Positions 24,818 to 39,800 of a DNA stretch of 64,000 bases are shown here, in pieces. The stretch lies in the NCBI GenBank assembly GCA_003344405.1, contig NOWV01000105.1, forward strand, positions 1-64,000, given 5' to 3'. A program made the position numbers and the translations under genes. The notes below the pieces were generated by a model. The model ran no database searches. It was not told the DNA's origin and worked only from the letters and a program-made list of their open reading frames with translations. Each line of letters starts with the position of its first letter. The first letter of the stretch is position 1. The DNA is from Trichoplax sp. H2 (taxonomy: Eukaryota > Placozoa > Uniplacotomia > Trichoplacea).

Positions 24818-27800
24818 ATGTCCAATCAATCGACCGCAGTTCTATTTAAGAAAATTGTTGAACAACTAAGCAAAGAAGCTAAAAATGAACGTCTCAAAGT
24901 CTCTGAAACAGCCAAAGAGTAAGTTGACGATAAATAGGCAATGGATTTTTTTTCTTCTTCGATACAGGATAAATGAAGGCATGGTCAATCTCTTGATCTT
25001 TGAAAAGTTATTCAACTGTAGTTAATTGTGTGGAGAAAACAATACCATACTCTCCTAGTAGATTGTCTTCGGTGATATAACCATGGATAAACATTGACAG
25101 TGCTTTTCTCCATCTTGGCTTTGTTTCTTCATTATATTGTATGCGCAACATATTATTTAGCCTAGTGCCAAAGTACCCCAACACTAATCCCCACCGACAA
25201 TGGCTTACCTTTGATCATCGCTAATACCCTATTGACTAGCGTGCTTTCGATACTGCTTCTCATGCAATATTAATGGTGGTACAAAGAAATCGAGACAGTG
25301 AGTAAAAAAAAAAAAAAGTACAAGCAACAACCCAATTGGATTGATGTAGTCAGTAGTAGGAGCCATCATTCTTAATTCACTCGTTTGTTCTCAGCAACAC
25401 TGTTGCTATTTCGATCAGACTACGCTTAAGAGAAGATAGCGTTCCATATTTCCAAATAGTTGATAGGAAAATAACAACATGATCAACTTGACTAATAAAC
25501 TCGAAGTGTCATGACAATGCTGGCGCTGGTGAGGGGGTTAAGATTCCATCGCCAGTACGAGTATAGGATGATGTAGTTCATTGCGTAAGTGTTGATGACT
25601 TTTGAGTATCATCATTTACCTTAATGAACTCTTAACGTCCTTAAAAAAAAACCCACTTGCAAGAGACACATGCTGTGCATCGAGATAGGCTACGATAATT
25701 CATGTCGAATCATTATTTTATAATATTGAGAGGATCATGATTCACTTGGTGAAGAAACTTGAAATAGTTTTACAACCTGACTGAAGTACTACGTACACGA
25801 GTGTCTTGCCATTGGTGAAGGACGCGTATCATATATCACTCATAACATGATTAATATCATTAATCGACTTAGCGATCTTAGTAGATATCATATAGACTTA
25901 GGACTGCGTCATATTTGTAAGATGATTAGTATCAAATTCATTTCATTTTTGAAGAAGAATGTTAATATTGTTCTAACATGATTAATTCGCATTAATAAAC
26001 TGGAAATGGCCTAAAGACTCGGTTGCAACTCAGCAACTCTTGCTAGGTCTATTACAACAGGCTAATAATTCGAAGTCATAATCAACTGGCATACATTGAC
26101 TTGTTTTTTCGTTCTACATTGAAATACTTTAGTTCTTAATTAAATGTCGAGACTCGAGTGATAGGAAAAGCGAATGAGCTGTTGATTTCGAGATTGTGCT
26201 GTCGATACTTTCTAAATTAATGACACTCTTTCAATCACGAGGTACTGGAATTTACTTCAATAAAAGGGGGGTGTCTTTCCAATTAGGAATTCGAAGAAAT
26301 GATGCTTTACTTTTACATTATATTTCATCACAGATTGAAATCAAAATCAATGTATAGCTATTGATAGAAATACTTTTACAGTAATTGTCCTTGATGGTAG
26401 TAGTTGCTGCTAAAACACACTGCTTCATTTTCACTAAGTGTAAATTCGAAATTTTAGTGGCGCTTGAAAAAAAAATCTTTGTGATGGTTGTAGTCAGTAC
26501 AACGTTTAAATTTTAATCAGAATGATCTAGTTTTACTGCATTCAATGCTAATACGTACTGTACTCAGTGTACTGTACAGTATGCTGCAAACTTTTAATGT
26601 ACAGGAGTTGTACCATATTTCAGCAATTACTGTCGTATAAAGTTGAAAGACTGATACACAGCATACGTACGCATATGTTTGAACTTTGGGAGTAGACAGT
26701 ATCCATGAAATACTCTTACATCTTTCAATGGATTTACAATGCTTCGGTGATTACTGCCTTATTTAACTCTATAATGATCGTAAATCTTCATCACAAATAT
26801 AGTACTGTAGAAACGTCATGGATTTGGTGTATTTGCGGAGTACTGATGATGAAATCAATTCTCTATCGAATAAAAGCTATGTTATGCTTGAACAACGAGT
26901 AGGATCTATAAGATTAATTCAGGCAAACTGAATAAGGCATAAATATGGGTACTCGAGTATACAGTATACGGTACTCATATTGATTATAAATATAATTAAT
27001 TAATTTGATTATTATCATACTTGGTAAGCGTTGTTTTCAACAATCATTTTCACCGTACTCTAAAAATGAAGCTGTTTGTGGTATAGTAACAGTGACGTAA
27101 GAGGAATTCTTTTCTTATTATCGTACAGATTCAGCGAGTAAACGAAATTTAACGCTAGGGGTATCTTCATCGTCTGTGATTGCATTAAACGTATAAAGAT
27201 CTTCTGATAATACTTTCTATTTTGAATCTTTCCTAAAACACTTTATCCTTGATTAAATAAATTAAATTTAGTGATGTACTATATATATATACAGTATATA
27301 TATATATATACGAGTATATCTACATGTAACTTGTTGATGGACAATAAGAAATTGTAGATACTATAATGTTGTTGAACAATGTGAAAGTGGCGTAGGTAAA
27401 TACAGTATCAACTATTAAACACTAAGAAAAAGTTTATAACTTATCTATAACTTATACAAGGAAGAATTAAAAAAAATTCATCATATGCAGTGCGCATTAG
27501 TGCATCATTTTCTCACAAAATCTTCTTTTTCGTCATTGTACTATCCTAACTAATAATTATATTATTAATTAATTATTAATAATTATGAAATATTCCTGCA
27601 TTTTTTCATATTCGTGGGACCTTAGCTACCTTCAACCCTTTCATTGAATTTTATTGTATACTAGATTGGGTAGTGATAAATAAATAACTTATGAACAAGG
27701 AATCTTTTATAAAGATCATAGTGTATAAAATCAAAGATATTCAAATGAAATGCTAAATAAACTTGTTACTCAATATGCGCTTACTGCATTTTTATTCTGT

Positions 27801-28083
27801 GCCTGCTATGTATTTTAGTGCAACATTTAGAATTAGTCATATATGCAGTATGGTACCTATCAGTCGATAGTTAATTCATTGTAACTAGAAACTGTACATA
27901 TTAGATATTATCTGTAGTCCTCATTTATTAACCATAATTTTATTGTATTTTATATTATTTATTTATGGCTGTTTCAGTTTGATACAATATTGCTCTCAAC
28001 ACGCAGCTGGCGATCCACTTGTATCTGGAGTACCATATGGTGAGAATCCGTTTGTGGAGAAAAGTCGTTGTACCCTGGTGTAA
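24818..28083 (+). CDS. GNG: Heterotrimeric G-protein gamma subunit, 2 coding exons
   Basis: Exons 24818-24918 and 27978-28083 join in phase 2 across a 3,059-bp intron (donor GTAAGT, acceptor 'gtttcag') to give 68 aa. The helix 'IVEQLSKEAKNERLKVSET' is the G-beta-binding coiled coil. 'GDPLVSGVPYGENPF' is the conserved DPL...ENPF block. The protein ends in the CaaX box 'CTLV', whose last residue predicts geranylgeranylation of the Cys. Family role: with G-beta it forms the membrane-anchored dimer that couples GPCRs to effectors. Length and motif order are those of a complete gamma subunit. Which vertebrate subtype is closest cannot be decided by eye. Confidence 0.95.
24919..27977 (+). other. 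Long intron of the G-gamma gene
   Basis: 3,059 bp of AT-rich sequence with no recognised exon. It contains a (TA)n tract at 27281-27310, interrupted once by 'cag', and several near-palindromic 'gtactgtacagtat'-type words around 26570-26600 and 26950-26980. A 65-codon frame at 26705-26902 has no support. Confidence 0.7.
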
Positions 28084-28366
28084 TCTAAAGATACTGTGGA
28101 AACTCATATCAAGGATTTTGAAATATTTGAAGCCTATGATCGTATAGTTTTAAATGTTAGAGCTGATATTTAACATTTTCCTTATATCAAACTACTGCTA
28201 TTAAATATTTTAGTATTATGGCTTATTTTGTATGCTAATTATTAATTGTTTGCTTAACTTGAACGAGACTATCATCAAAATTGTTTTCAATAGTGTCCGA
28301 TATTACGTCTGTTTCACACACTCTTTTATGAACCTGCTTATATCACGGTATCTAGGTCATAGAAGT

Positions 28367-28386
28367 AATAAAAGAAATACAATAAA
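28367..28386 (+). terminator. Tandem poly(A) signals of the G-gamma gene
   Basis: Two AATAAA hexamers (28367-28372 and 28381-28386) lie about 290 bp after the stop codon. They are a plausible mRNA 3' end; the cleavage site is not determined. Confidence 0.5.
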
Positions 28387-30175
28387 GAACGTGTATACTA
28401 CGATTTATTGACATCGTAGTCCGCTCCGTAATGGCTTTGACTGAGTTAAAGTCGATTTAAGAAACTTGCTTTTTGCATGATTCCATAGACTGACCAGTGC
28501 CTTGATTCTGTAAACATTTCCATGTGTTCTACCGCTTTTTTTTTAACTTACCATTCAGTATGTATCTAGATGTGTTTGTAATGATACAATATAATTGAAG
28601 GTGTACCAACAGAAATAAGATGCTATGTTGCTTGAATAGAAAGTAAAAGCTGTTGAAGGCACGTGCAAGAACGATGCCTTCAGATTATACTTGTGTGTTC
28701 TTATAGTCTGCATCGTTGCAAGTGAAATACATAATTGTTCGTTATGTTAAACAATTTGATTCTTTATTAGAGTATTGAAAAATCACAAACTATTCGCTGT
28801 TTTCTTACCTGTGGTAGACTACATGTTATTAAAAAATAACCGATTAAAGCTTGACATGCTATTACTTAACGTCTATACTAATATCCTACTCCGCTCAATG
28901 TTATCAACGATAGTTGTTTCTAGATATGAGTGGGCTAATTCAAGCAATATCGAAGTCATGAAATGAGCTTCAGCATTTAACTTCATTCATATATGGAACA
29001 CAAAATCTTTGAATTACTGTACAATTTAAGAATTCGCTTAGTCTCTGACAAAATCAAGGTTTGGCCACTTGTTGATGATAAATGCAGATGTTTATATCTC
29101 GACAAGACCTTGTAAAAGCGGCTGTTGGAACCGTTAGTTAACAATACCTAAATTGAAGCGGTTTTGTTTACTTGATAAGTATGATGTCTTTAGCTTCGTT
29201 GATACAATATACGTAATAGCGATAAAGTGTGCCCAATATCATCAAATTTTTTCCAAAGAATTTGCGATTAAATTTACAATCATTGAAATTGAATAATTCA
29301 GAAGTGGTTATATTACAATTGAGACTGAATAGACCATGGATAGGTTATTCTAGTATCACATTTTAAAATTAAAACCATCAGCATCAACAGCGTAGTGGAT
29401 AGACTTTTGCTATAGGCACTAGCTGTTAGTGAATTGCGATTCACGACGAAATGTGGTGATTATTGCGGCGCTGTCTTATCCATCTCAAAGTCTTATCATT
29501 ATAAAAACTAATGTAAAAATCCGCTGGTTTTATTTCACGTATTGTGCCATCCAGGTTCGTAGTGTATAACAATTCCGACGCAATTCACAACTTAATATCA
29601 ATCAAGTCTACGCTAATTAATGAGCTATGAGATAAAGTATGAGAATACTGAAAATACAGTATTAAGTGAGAAGGGAGTCTACAGTACAGTGTAACTGGCA
29701 TGTAATGACAAGTTTTAATAAAATCGCACAAAAAGCGTTTAATCTATTTTACGAGTAGGTTTTATTTCATATACGAATATCGTTGACCTATACAGGTACT
29801 GAAATTGAGATGAAATTAAAAAAATATTTAGAAACAGAATCTTTGTTAGTACGTTCAATCATATAAGAATAATTCTTTATCAATTTAGGAAAGATAGTTA
29901 GAAAAAGTGTTGGGTTGATATACGCGTACTGCTAGCAATGTCGCTATGAAGAAAGGGATTTTACTTTTTACACAGCGCTATCTTACTATTCCTATTAAAT
30001 CAATCTTAGAATATAAAATTATCGAAATCGATCAAAACCGTTTTAATCTAAAGAATTATCTACGAGTATTAATATGAGATTCTTCAAAAAAATAATCATT
30101 TTTGATACCTATCGTATCTAAACAAATTTCATTTTGATTAGCAAGAAGGGTATTACATGATACTACTAAAATTTA
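28387..30175. other. Gene-free stretch between the G-gamma and MAM genes (convergent 3' ends)
   Basis: No exon chain was recognised. Frames are short and without domains. It presumably contains the 3' UTR of the minus-strand MAM gene. Confidence 0.6.
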
Positions 30176-30832
30176 CTATTGATAAACAGATTCATCATTA
30201 TCTTCATAAAGGGGATTGGTAATGGCTTCAGCTCCTTGGTTTACATCTTCAGAGTATAATGGATTAGTAATGGAAGTTGGTCTTTCCGTCTATAGGGCAA
30301 AAAATGGTCATAATTCGTAATATTAATTACTCGACTTGCTTATTTAATAAATTAATACATTGAGAAGTAATTTAGCCTACCGTATCCTCAATAGTATTCG
30401 GGGCTTCTGCATCGCCTAGTTGAAACTCCTCTAGAGGCACTTGTTGTTCGTAGGCTTCGTATATAGGATTTCCAACTCCACCTTTGCCCTTTAATCGTGC
30501 AGCATAGCTGAAATTGCTGTGAATGAAAGCAGTCATACTTTCTTAATAATACATATATATATATATAATTGTTTGAATGCATACAGAAACAAAACATAGT
30601 AGTCTTGTTGCGACTATTATATTGAATATGTTAAATCAATAACAACTAAAGCAATCAGAAAGCTACACTATTTACTTGCTATACTGTTGTTATTCAAAAA
30701 ATGTTCACAGTACTAACAATGATCGACGTCTGTAGAAGTAGTAAACAGCTCCAACACCGCCTACAATCAGTAATGTCAGGCAGACACCAAGTGCAACCCA
30801 ACCACCGGAATTAGCTGCTTGTGGTTGAGTAG
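30176..30832 (-). other. Transmembrane helix and NPxY cytoplasmic tail of the giant MAM protein
   Basis: Three exons (30832-30718, 30507-30381, 30289-30176). The first encodes a hydrophobic stretch of about 24 residues beginning '[15 protein letters not shown]', followed by the stop-transfer 'YRRRS'. The tail of about 80 residues holds 'GNPIYEAYE', 'ITNPLYSED' and 'ITNPLYED', that is, three NPxY motifs, two of them in near-repeat context, plus acidic residues. Such tails in LDL-receptor relatives and integrins bind PTB-domain adaptors. The arrangement predicts internalisation or phosphotyrosine signalling. Confidence 0.85.
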
Positions 30833-33800
30833 CTAAGGCAAAAAAATTTAAATTTAATAATGTCCAAAGATATTAGCTTAGAAATGCTTATAAATTGCAA
30901 CATGCAATTTATTACTGCTACAATTGACCACAGAAAAATGACTTGCAAATTATTGAAATATATCGTAACTAATTCAAACTTCATTGTATGGCGAATTACT
31001 TTTAGCTATTGATAAACATATTCATAGTACAGCATCTTTTCTACAACGTCGCAGTCGAGCATAAATAAATAATAATATTGGCAAGGCCATGATATTAAAT
31101 AGTACAACGCAAATTATAGAGCTTATTCCTATCTTACTTGTGCAGTTGTATTCATCAGATCCATCAATACAGTCTGTGCTTCCGTCACATGTCAAAGTAC
31201 TATTAATGCAACCAGCCAATTGACACTTAAACTCGTTCTTGCGACAAGGTCTTTGGAGTTGGCCTAAATCAAGTTATCAAAAATTGTTTGTTTGATTTAC
31301 GGAAGGCTGACATGAAATTTTTCTGATCTTACTGTATTTCTTACTAAATACAATTAAGCTATCGATACTGTGTTAATGTAATACAGTTGTTATGCTAGTA
31401 TAAAGTCAGTTGATGATCAAGAATGCCTTGGAGATTGCAAATGCCAATGGACGCAATACGGCAATAAATCACACATGGTATATGGAAATAGTCATTCTAC
31501 AATAAATAAAATCTATGTACGATTTTCATCTTTATCTGACACATTAAAGTTATTTTTTATATAAAATATTTCAACCGATCATCTAGTTATATATTCACGT
31601 GTTTATATCCAAAGACACAATAACAGAAAATAGTGAATTGTTGCCTGGAAATTACTACAGAAAATCTGCTTACAATGATAGCCGTAACGCTATAACTTAC
31701 CACATTTTTGTTCGTCTGCAACATTGTCGCAATCATCTACTCCATCACATCGCCATGAGTTTGGTAAGCATACCAAGTTACCGTTAATTGGACATGTAAA
31801 GTTGGTATTTGATTGAGGACATTGACTACCTTGTAGAGGTAACGGGGTAATTGGAGTGCCTATAGTTATTATAGTACAGAAATTTAAATTATATGCATGA
31901 ATTATTTTTGAGTTACGATATGGACGCCATACAAAGTCAAACATAAGGAGTAAAATTATTAATGTATAGTACTAGCTAAACTAACTGCCCTACTTACATA
32001 CTTACAAGTAAAAGAGACTATTTCATATCGTATATTTTACAGTTACGGGATATGTTACGTGTATTTAGCTTAAAAATTGTTACTTTCCACAATTGCGAAC
32101 GAATTTAAAGTAGGTGCATGGTTTAGAGCTATTCTTACTGCAAAACCTTAACAAAATTTTCGATTTTTAGAAAGGCTTACCTCCTTGTATACAGCCAGGA
32201 GTAAAGCTAACATCATCAATAGCGCTATCACCAAAGTTTCCATCTACTATTCCTTCAAATACGATTCGGTAGGATGTTTGACTACCAATGGGTACGATCG
32301 CACGATGCCAACTTGGTCCTAAGGGTTACACAATTCTATTAGTATAGTAGCGAAAATACTTTTATATTGTTTAAAAAGAGCATTGCAATGCTTTGTTGTG
32401 TTAAAATTAACTTCATCTTAGCTATTCCATTACTATTAGAAAAATCATATGCAGTAATGATCAACTTATGACTCTACTTCTACGATCAACAAGAGATAAA
32501 CAATTTCAAGCAGACAACTCGATAAAAAGCATAAATTAGCCCTAGTTTTATCGTTTCAGTAAATTTTTGGGAATTTTAATTATGAAAAGTTAAGTAATGA
32601 TCAAAGTTTGCGACACTGACTATCCTAAATATAGGGGTATTATTGTTGCTATGAATCAAGATACCTTGGTTGCCTGTTAATGAGAACACTTGTCCGAGAT
32701 TGACATTATTTTGATTTATTAATATAACTCTAAGGGTGCCAACGGAACTGCCATACATATTATAGTAAAAACGCAACCAACATACTCCACTACTTGGTGG
32801 CAATACTGGCCCAGCTATTTGTGCGATATCTCCAGGTCTTCGTGGCAAAGATGTCTCCATATATAGGAAAGATCCTGTATCGATATCGATTAGATCATAA
32901 ATTAAATCCTTTTAGAAATCAAACTAATCACCAAGATTGTGTCATAAATATAAAAATTTGAAAATATAAATATTTTAATTTAAATAGTTGAAATAACCTG
33001 TGGATGTAGACTTAGTAGTGTGGTCATTGCCGGGACCGGTGCTACTACTGGGAGTACTTCTGCCTCTAGACCAATGGAAGTTGCCAGAATCTAAATCTGT
33101 CCAATCGCACTTACCAGTGTCGAAAGTACAACTTCCTTTTTGAGAATAATAATTGCCTGTAGGTAGGTTAAATAATATTAATTATTAAATATTTATTTTA
33201 ATTACAAAAAGCTTTTGAAGATATCAAAGAATTTACTAAATTTATTCAAATACATCCATTATCAAGCATTTACATTAGCACTTACAACTAGTAGTATGTT
33301 TACTACTATAGATTGTCAAACTTATTGATAATATTAAATTTGCTTCAGTGACTTGTTAGTTTTGATTGCTCAATACATAAAATTTTGCAGTTAGACTTAC
33401 CGCAGTTCATTTCATCTGTGCCATCACTGCAATCTTTTTGACGATCACAGCGATAGTAGCTTTTGATGCAGTTGCCGTTTCCACATCTAAATTCTTGTCT
33501 GTTGCAATATCTATTCACTATTTATATTATTAATAGTAGTTAATACCAAACGAGTGAGTCTTTATATTCAATAGAAAGACATTGTACACTTATATAAATG
33601 AGAGAAAAATTTATAAACGCACCTGTCAAACATTTACTGAATTGAACATCATCAATAGCCACATAAGAAGTTTTAGAATATTGCGTTGAACCGGCAAGTA
33701 TGATCTTAAATTTGGATAGAGAACCAATATTGACGATAGCCTTTTTCCATTGATTTTTGGTATCTTGACTAATATAAGTTAATTTTCTCGTTTCGACTTG

Positions 33801-36800
33801 GTCTTCAATGTAAACGCCAATGTAACGATGGCTAAGCGATTTCGACATGGCGTACCAGAATGAGATTTGACAATCATGCCCTGAGTTAGCGTATGTTACC
33901 GTTTCTAGCATAGCAACCATTCTATTATTATAATTACTTTTGGGTACAACATATAAATAGTGGCCAGGAGTGGTGACTTTGCTATGGTCAGTAGTTGGTG
34001 TATTCGGGTTATTAGTATTATTGGCTAGAGTGAGGGTCCAATTCATGCCTGAATTGTATGGAGTTCTTGACCAACCACACCAACCGTTTTCGAAGTTGCA
34101 TGACGATCCACAGTTTAATTCATCTGATCCATCATTGCAATCGTTATTAAAATTGCATACTTTTCCACGATCAATACATTGAGCTCCGCTAGCACAAGTG
34201 AATTGATTGGCGCCACAGCTGCCAGGTTGTGTTGGTGTTGGAGTTGGCATACCAGGAATGGTGCCACCGGGTTTACAACCAGGTGTGAATGAGACACCAT
34301 CAAGGCCAAGTTCAGAATCGTAACGTCTTCCTACGATTCCTTCAAAAACAACTTGGAAAGGTGAAGAGGTAGCAATCGGTAGGATAAGTTTTTTCCAGAA
34401 TGCAATAGTATTGTTGCTAGTAGTATAAATTCGCTGTAAGCCATTAGGTGAATTATAACTTGTTCGTATATAAACATTAAGTGTGCCGATAAATGTTCCC
34501 GGTGATATATAGAAGAAACGCACTGAGCAACTTGCACTTTGTGCTGCTGCTTGGAATACTTTAGTGATAAGTCGAGAACTATCACCTGCATTAGCTGGAT
34601 ATGTGTCCCTTAATTTCATATAATAACCAGAAGTAGAGCCTTGAGTAGCATCAGTTTTGATAGCACCGAAAGTTGAGCCTTGCTCTCTTCTCCATGTTGT
34701 ACCCAGGCTCATTTCGGTAAAGTAGCATAAGCCGTGTTCAAAATCACAACGGGCAACTGCATAATTGGTACATGACGTTGTTTCATCCAAATTATTACCA
34801 CAGTCATTGCCATAATCACAGACATATTGATTATTGACACACAAACCTCCAGTACAGTTAAATGTATTTGGCGGACAAACACTATAAATTGGTGGAGGTT
34901 TACAATTTTTAAAAGTGATATCATCAAGAGCGATATCGCCTTGATAGGATACACCACGTGTAGCAATAAAAACAACTTTGTAATTTCTCCTTAAGCCAAT
35001 GATTACTTCAGCATTCTTCCATTGACTACCTTGTCCAAGATCTTCAGTCCATAGTACATTATAACCCGTATTTCCAACTTGCACTGCTACACTAAGTGAA
35101 CCAGTGATAAATCCACTCATATGATACCAAAAGTTAATACTACATTGTTGTCCTGTTGATCCAATAGTTGGTGTCTGCAGGTATGCTCTGTCATTAAATT
35201 TTCCAGGTGATGAATCAGCGAAAGCATACCAGCCTGTATTTTTGCCTGTTGTGTGATCAATAGTGGGTCCAGTACTACCTCCAGTTGATGTTTTAGCTTG
35301 ATGACGTTCCCACTTGTATTTAACTCGGTTAGGATCAGTTGAGCTGCTTACCGGCAACCAACCGCACATTCCATTTTCAAAGTTGCAAGTAGTATTAACG
35401 CAATTTGTTTCATCAGAACCATCGTTACAGTCATTGTTAAAATTGCAAACCAAACTTTTATCGACACATTGGCCTGAACGACAACGGAATTGTAATGCAG
35501 TACATGCACTTGGTCCAGATGTTGTTGCGCCAGTGACTGGAGGTGTAGGTGCAGTAGGTAAAGCTTGACTATATGGTAAGCAATCTGGCGTTGTGGATAT
35601 ATCATCAATTGCTATATCGCCTGAGTGGCTATCGCCTACTGATCCTTGTAATATAATTTGGAAGTGACTAGATACCGGTAAAGAAACTTGTCCACGATGC
35701 CATAAATCGCCTTGGCTACCGCTCTTGGACCATAACTGTACTGTTGGACCATTAATTTGCGTTCTCATCAATACTGACAAGGTATTCACCGTTGATCCAT
35801 ACATATAGTAAAAGAATCGGATGGTACATTTAGTGGTTGTTGTGCGGAAATTACGACTTAATAATCTTGCTCGATCACCAAATTGTTGTGATGAGGCTTC
35901 AATGTAGAGGTAATGACCAGCAATAGTGCCAAGGGTATGATCACGATCTGGTCCAGTAGCAAAAGAAGGCGTTGGACCAGTTTGCATAGTCCAATCGAAA
36001 TTGTCTGATGTGTTATCTTGTCTCCAATTACATAAGCCATGCTCGAAATCGCATCTGCTATAAGATTGACATTTTGTGCCAATTTCATCGGTATTATCAC
36101 CACAATCATCAGTAAGATCGCATAGTTTATTGTTAGATACGCATGAACCTCGACTACATCGGAATTGACCTGGTAGACATGATGATACTATCGGCGGTAG
36201 GCTACAGTTATTAAAGCGAATATCATCGATAGCAATAGCACCGTTAAATGATGTAAAATAACGCGCGTTAAATATAATTCGGAATTTAGTTTGTCTTGAA
36301 ACGATCCCAATTGTTGCAGTATTCCATGATGTACCTTTGTCACCTCGTAATTGTATTAACCTAGTTGCTACCGGTAAACCTTGTTGTTGAAGGTAGACGT
36401 CTAATATGCCAGAAGTTGAGCTATGCATCCAATAGGCGAATGATAGCGCACAACCCTGGAAAGCAAAATTGAAAGTTTTAGTTGTGAAATTTGCGTTCGA
36501 GTTAGAATTGGGTAATCCAAATGATGATCCAAAACTTCCACCAATAAATGCATAATGTCCCTTAGCTGTTTTGAGTGTATTATCAGTTGATGGACCTTTC
36601 GATTCTAAACCTATAGAAGCTGCTACCGTTTTCCATTTAAATGTCACTTTATTAAAGTTAGTATTCGATCCGGTCATGCTGCAATTACCATTCTCGAAAG
36701 TACACAATGAGAAACAACCTTGAGACCATTCATCTGACCCATCTTGGCAGTCGTTAACAAAATCACAAACAAGGTTCTTAGGAATGCATGTTCCAGTTGA

Positions 36801-39800
36801 GTAACAACCAAATTGATTACTATTACAATTATTTGGAACACGAATTGTTGGAGTAGTTAAAGTGGGTGTTGTAGCTCTTGCTGTTCTCGTAACAGGGAAG
36901 GTACCAGTGTATTGCTTACAGTCAGGAGTTAAGGATACATCATCAACAGCAATATCGCCTTGATAGTTTGCTCCAATAATACCTTCTAATAGAATCTGCA
37001 CAGGTTGACTGCTAGATATTGGAACAACAGCTCTATACCATTTTCCTCCTTGATTGCCAGATTTAGTCCAAGCAGTGGTTTCTATACCCCCTATACTTGT
37101 ACGTGTTTTAACATTTAGCGTACCAATTCCAGATCCATACATGCTGTAGAAGAAGCGTAATTTACAATTGCCATTACTGCTAATTGAAATTGGTTTACTG
37201 GCTAATCTGGCTTTTTGACCTGGTGATTTACTAGTAGCATCGATGTACATATAGTAACCAGATGAAGTACCGTAAGTATGATCACGGAATGGACCGGTAT
37301 TGGATGAAGCAACTGCGCCAGCACCTCTTTGCCAATTAAAATTGTCGTCAACTAATTGAGTCCAACCGCAAGTACCAGCTTCAAAAGAACAACGTTGTTG
37401 ATAGTTTCCACAGTTCAATTCATCGCTGTTGTCAGTAACACCGCAATCAACAGAATAGTCGCACACAAAATCATTCGAGATACAACCGTTACTAATACTA
37501 CATTTGAATTGAGAACTACTAGGTGTAGTACACGTTGGAAGTGCGGAACAATTAATCATTTTCAAATCGTCGATTGCAACATCTCCATCAAATGAAGCAC
37601 CTCGTACACCTTCCATGATCAATCTAAATGGCGAAGTTCGTCGGCCTATCGATACCATCGTCTGCTGCCACGTATTACCCTGACTGCCACTTTTTCCCCA
37701 TAATTGTGCCATCTTGGTGCCATTAGTAGTTGCAACAAATACATTAAGATTGCCGATTGAGTCACCATACATGTGGCGCCAGAACGAAAATACGCAGGTG
37801 GCTGGGGCAAATTGGATTATAGAACTGTATAAGTCTGCAGTATTACCGATAATTCCATTACTAGTTTCGATATAGAGGTAATGACCCGATGATGTTTGCA
37901 ATGTGTGATCAGTAGCTGGGCCAGTCTGAAAGCTAGGAGTAGATCCTTTGTGACGAACCCAGTCAAAGTTATCCGAGCTACCATTATACCAGCCGCAATT
38001 AACGTCAGAAAATATTAATCGCTTTTCAAATGTACATGTGCCACAATTGGCTTCATCGGAACCGTCCGTGCAATCAGTTTTAAAGTCACAAACTTGGTTT
38101 TGCTTAATGCATTGTCCATTTGTAGTACATGTAAACCCATTGCATGCTGGAACTGTTGGCTTTGGCACTGTGGTAGGTAGATTTGGTATACTGCCACCAA
38201 ATTTGCATCCTGGTGTAAAGCTAATGTCATCAATAGCCATATCACTTGCGTATCCTGGGCCGGCTCTACCTTGAATGACAACCTGCATAGCAAATATTGA
38301 AATGATTAAAATACCTTGCAAAATCAGTTGGTATCATATAGTTATGCCAAATAGTTACATCTTCGTTAGGCAATGAATTTTCTTCTAATTAATATATATT
38401 TATGTTACACATAGATACTGTATATATGCATAGAATACATTCTACGGTAGATGGATAAGATAGGGCCATAGGTAATTACAGCTACTTGCTATCTTAGATA
38501 ATATTAATGAACAATACTTACTTGGAAGTTATTGTTGCTAGTAAGAGGGATAGAAACCTTGTACCAAGTATCTCCTAGATTACCAGATTTTGACCATAAA
38601 GGAGTCATTGTCCCACCATAGGTAGTCCAATAATAGACAGAAAGTGTGCCCATGTCTTGGCCATTCATGTTATACCAAAATCTTAATGTACAAGCGGAAG
38701 CTGCTGTTGCTGGTGCTAGAACGGCACTTGCAAGTTTTGCGGTTTCGTTAGTTTTCTGTGGGAATGAGCCTTCAACATATAGATATTTTCCTAATAATGT
38801 ATAAGACGATAATTTTTTAGCTTTTAGATCAGTAGCATCGCTAAGAAAAAGAAACTGTCAGAATAACTTTGTTTAAAACCCGACTAATTTCTTAACAATA
38901 ATAGATAACAGTATCTTACCTAAAATATTACCAGTAGTATGATCAGTGCTAGGTCCAGTTGCAGATGATACGGTTTGTCCTTGGCCTACGGTCCAATCAA
39001 AGTCATCATTTCCTGTTACTTGAGACCAGGTACATAATCCATTTTCAAAGTTACACCGGGTGTATGTTGAGCACACAAGCAATGTTTCATCTGTTTTGTC
39101 GCAACAATCGTTATTAAAATCGCACTCTAGGTTGGCTTCATAGCAATAGTTATTCTTGCACTTCTTTTGAGAGCCTGGACATGTAGTTGGTGGACTTGGC
39201 TTAGCACAGTTAGAAAACTGTAAGTCATCAATAGCAATATCTCCGGTGCTACCAAATCTTGTTGAACCTGTAAATGTTAATTGAAAGCCGGAGGCACATG
39301 GAGGAAGCTGGACAATAGCTTTTTTCCATTGATTACCTTGTGCACCGCTTAGAGTCCATAGTTGTCTAGATGTTAAAGTTGTAGGTGAGCCATAGTTTAG
39401 ACTTAGTGCGCCAATACTACTACCGTACATATGATACCAGAATGAAAATTGGCAGGCGTTACTTGGACTGCGGAAAATAGGACTGGCTAAGTAAGCTTCA
39501 TCATTGTTATTTCCGTTGTCTTTTTCAATGTACATATAATAACCGTTGGCAGTACCAGAAGTATGATCAGTGGATGGTCCTGTATTATTTGTTGGAGTTC
39601 CTCCTTTGTTACGCATCCAAACTAAATTACCTGATTTAGCTGGTGCTGTCCAACCACATGTTCCTTGCTCAAATGAACATGTTGCCGGGCATTTGTTTTC
39701 GTCAGAACGGTCACCGCAGTTATTTATAAAGTTGCAGAATAAGTTGGAATCGATGCAAGTATTGCTAGTAGTACATTTTTGCTGTCCTGTAGAACACCCA

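Noticed and set aside
38873-38919. Tail of the giant frame past 'GNIL' as a protein C-terminus
   Set aside because: A G|GTAAGA donor at 38919 joins in phase to exon 38790, restoring the MAM consensus ('[10 protein letters not shown]'). The read-through is intron.
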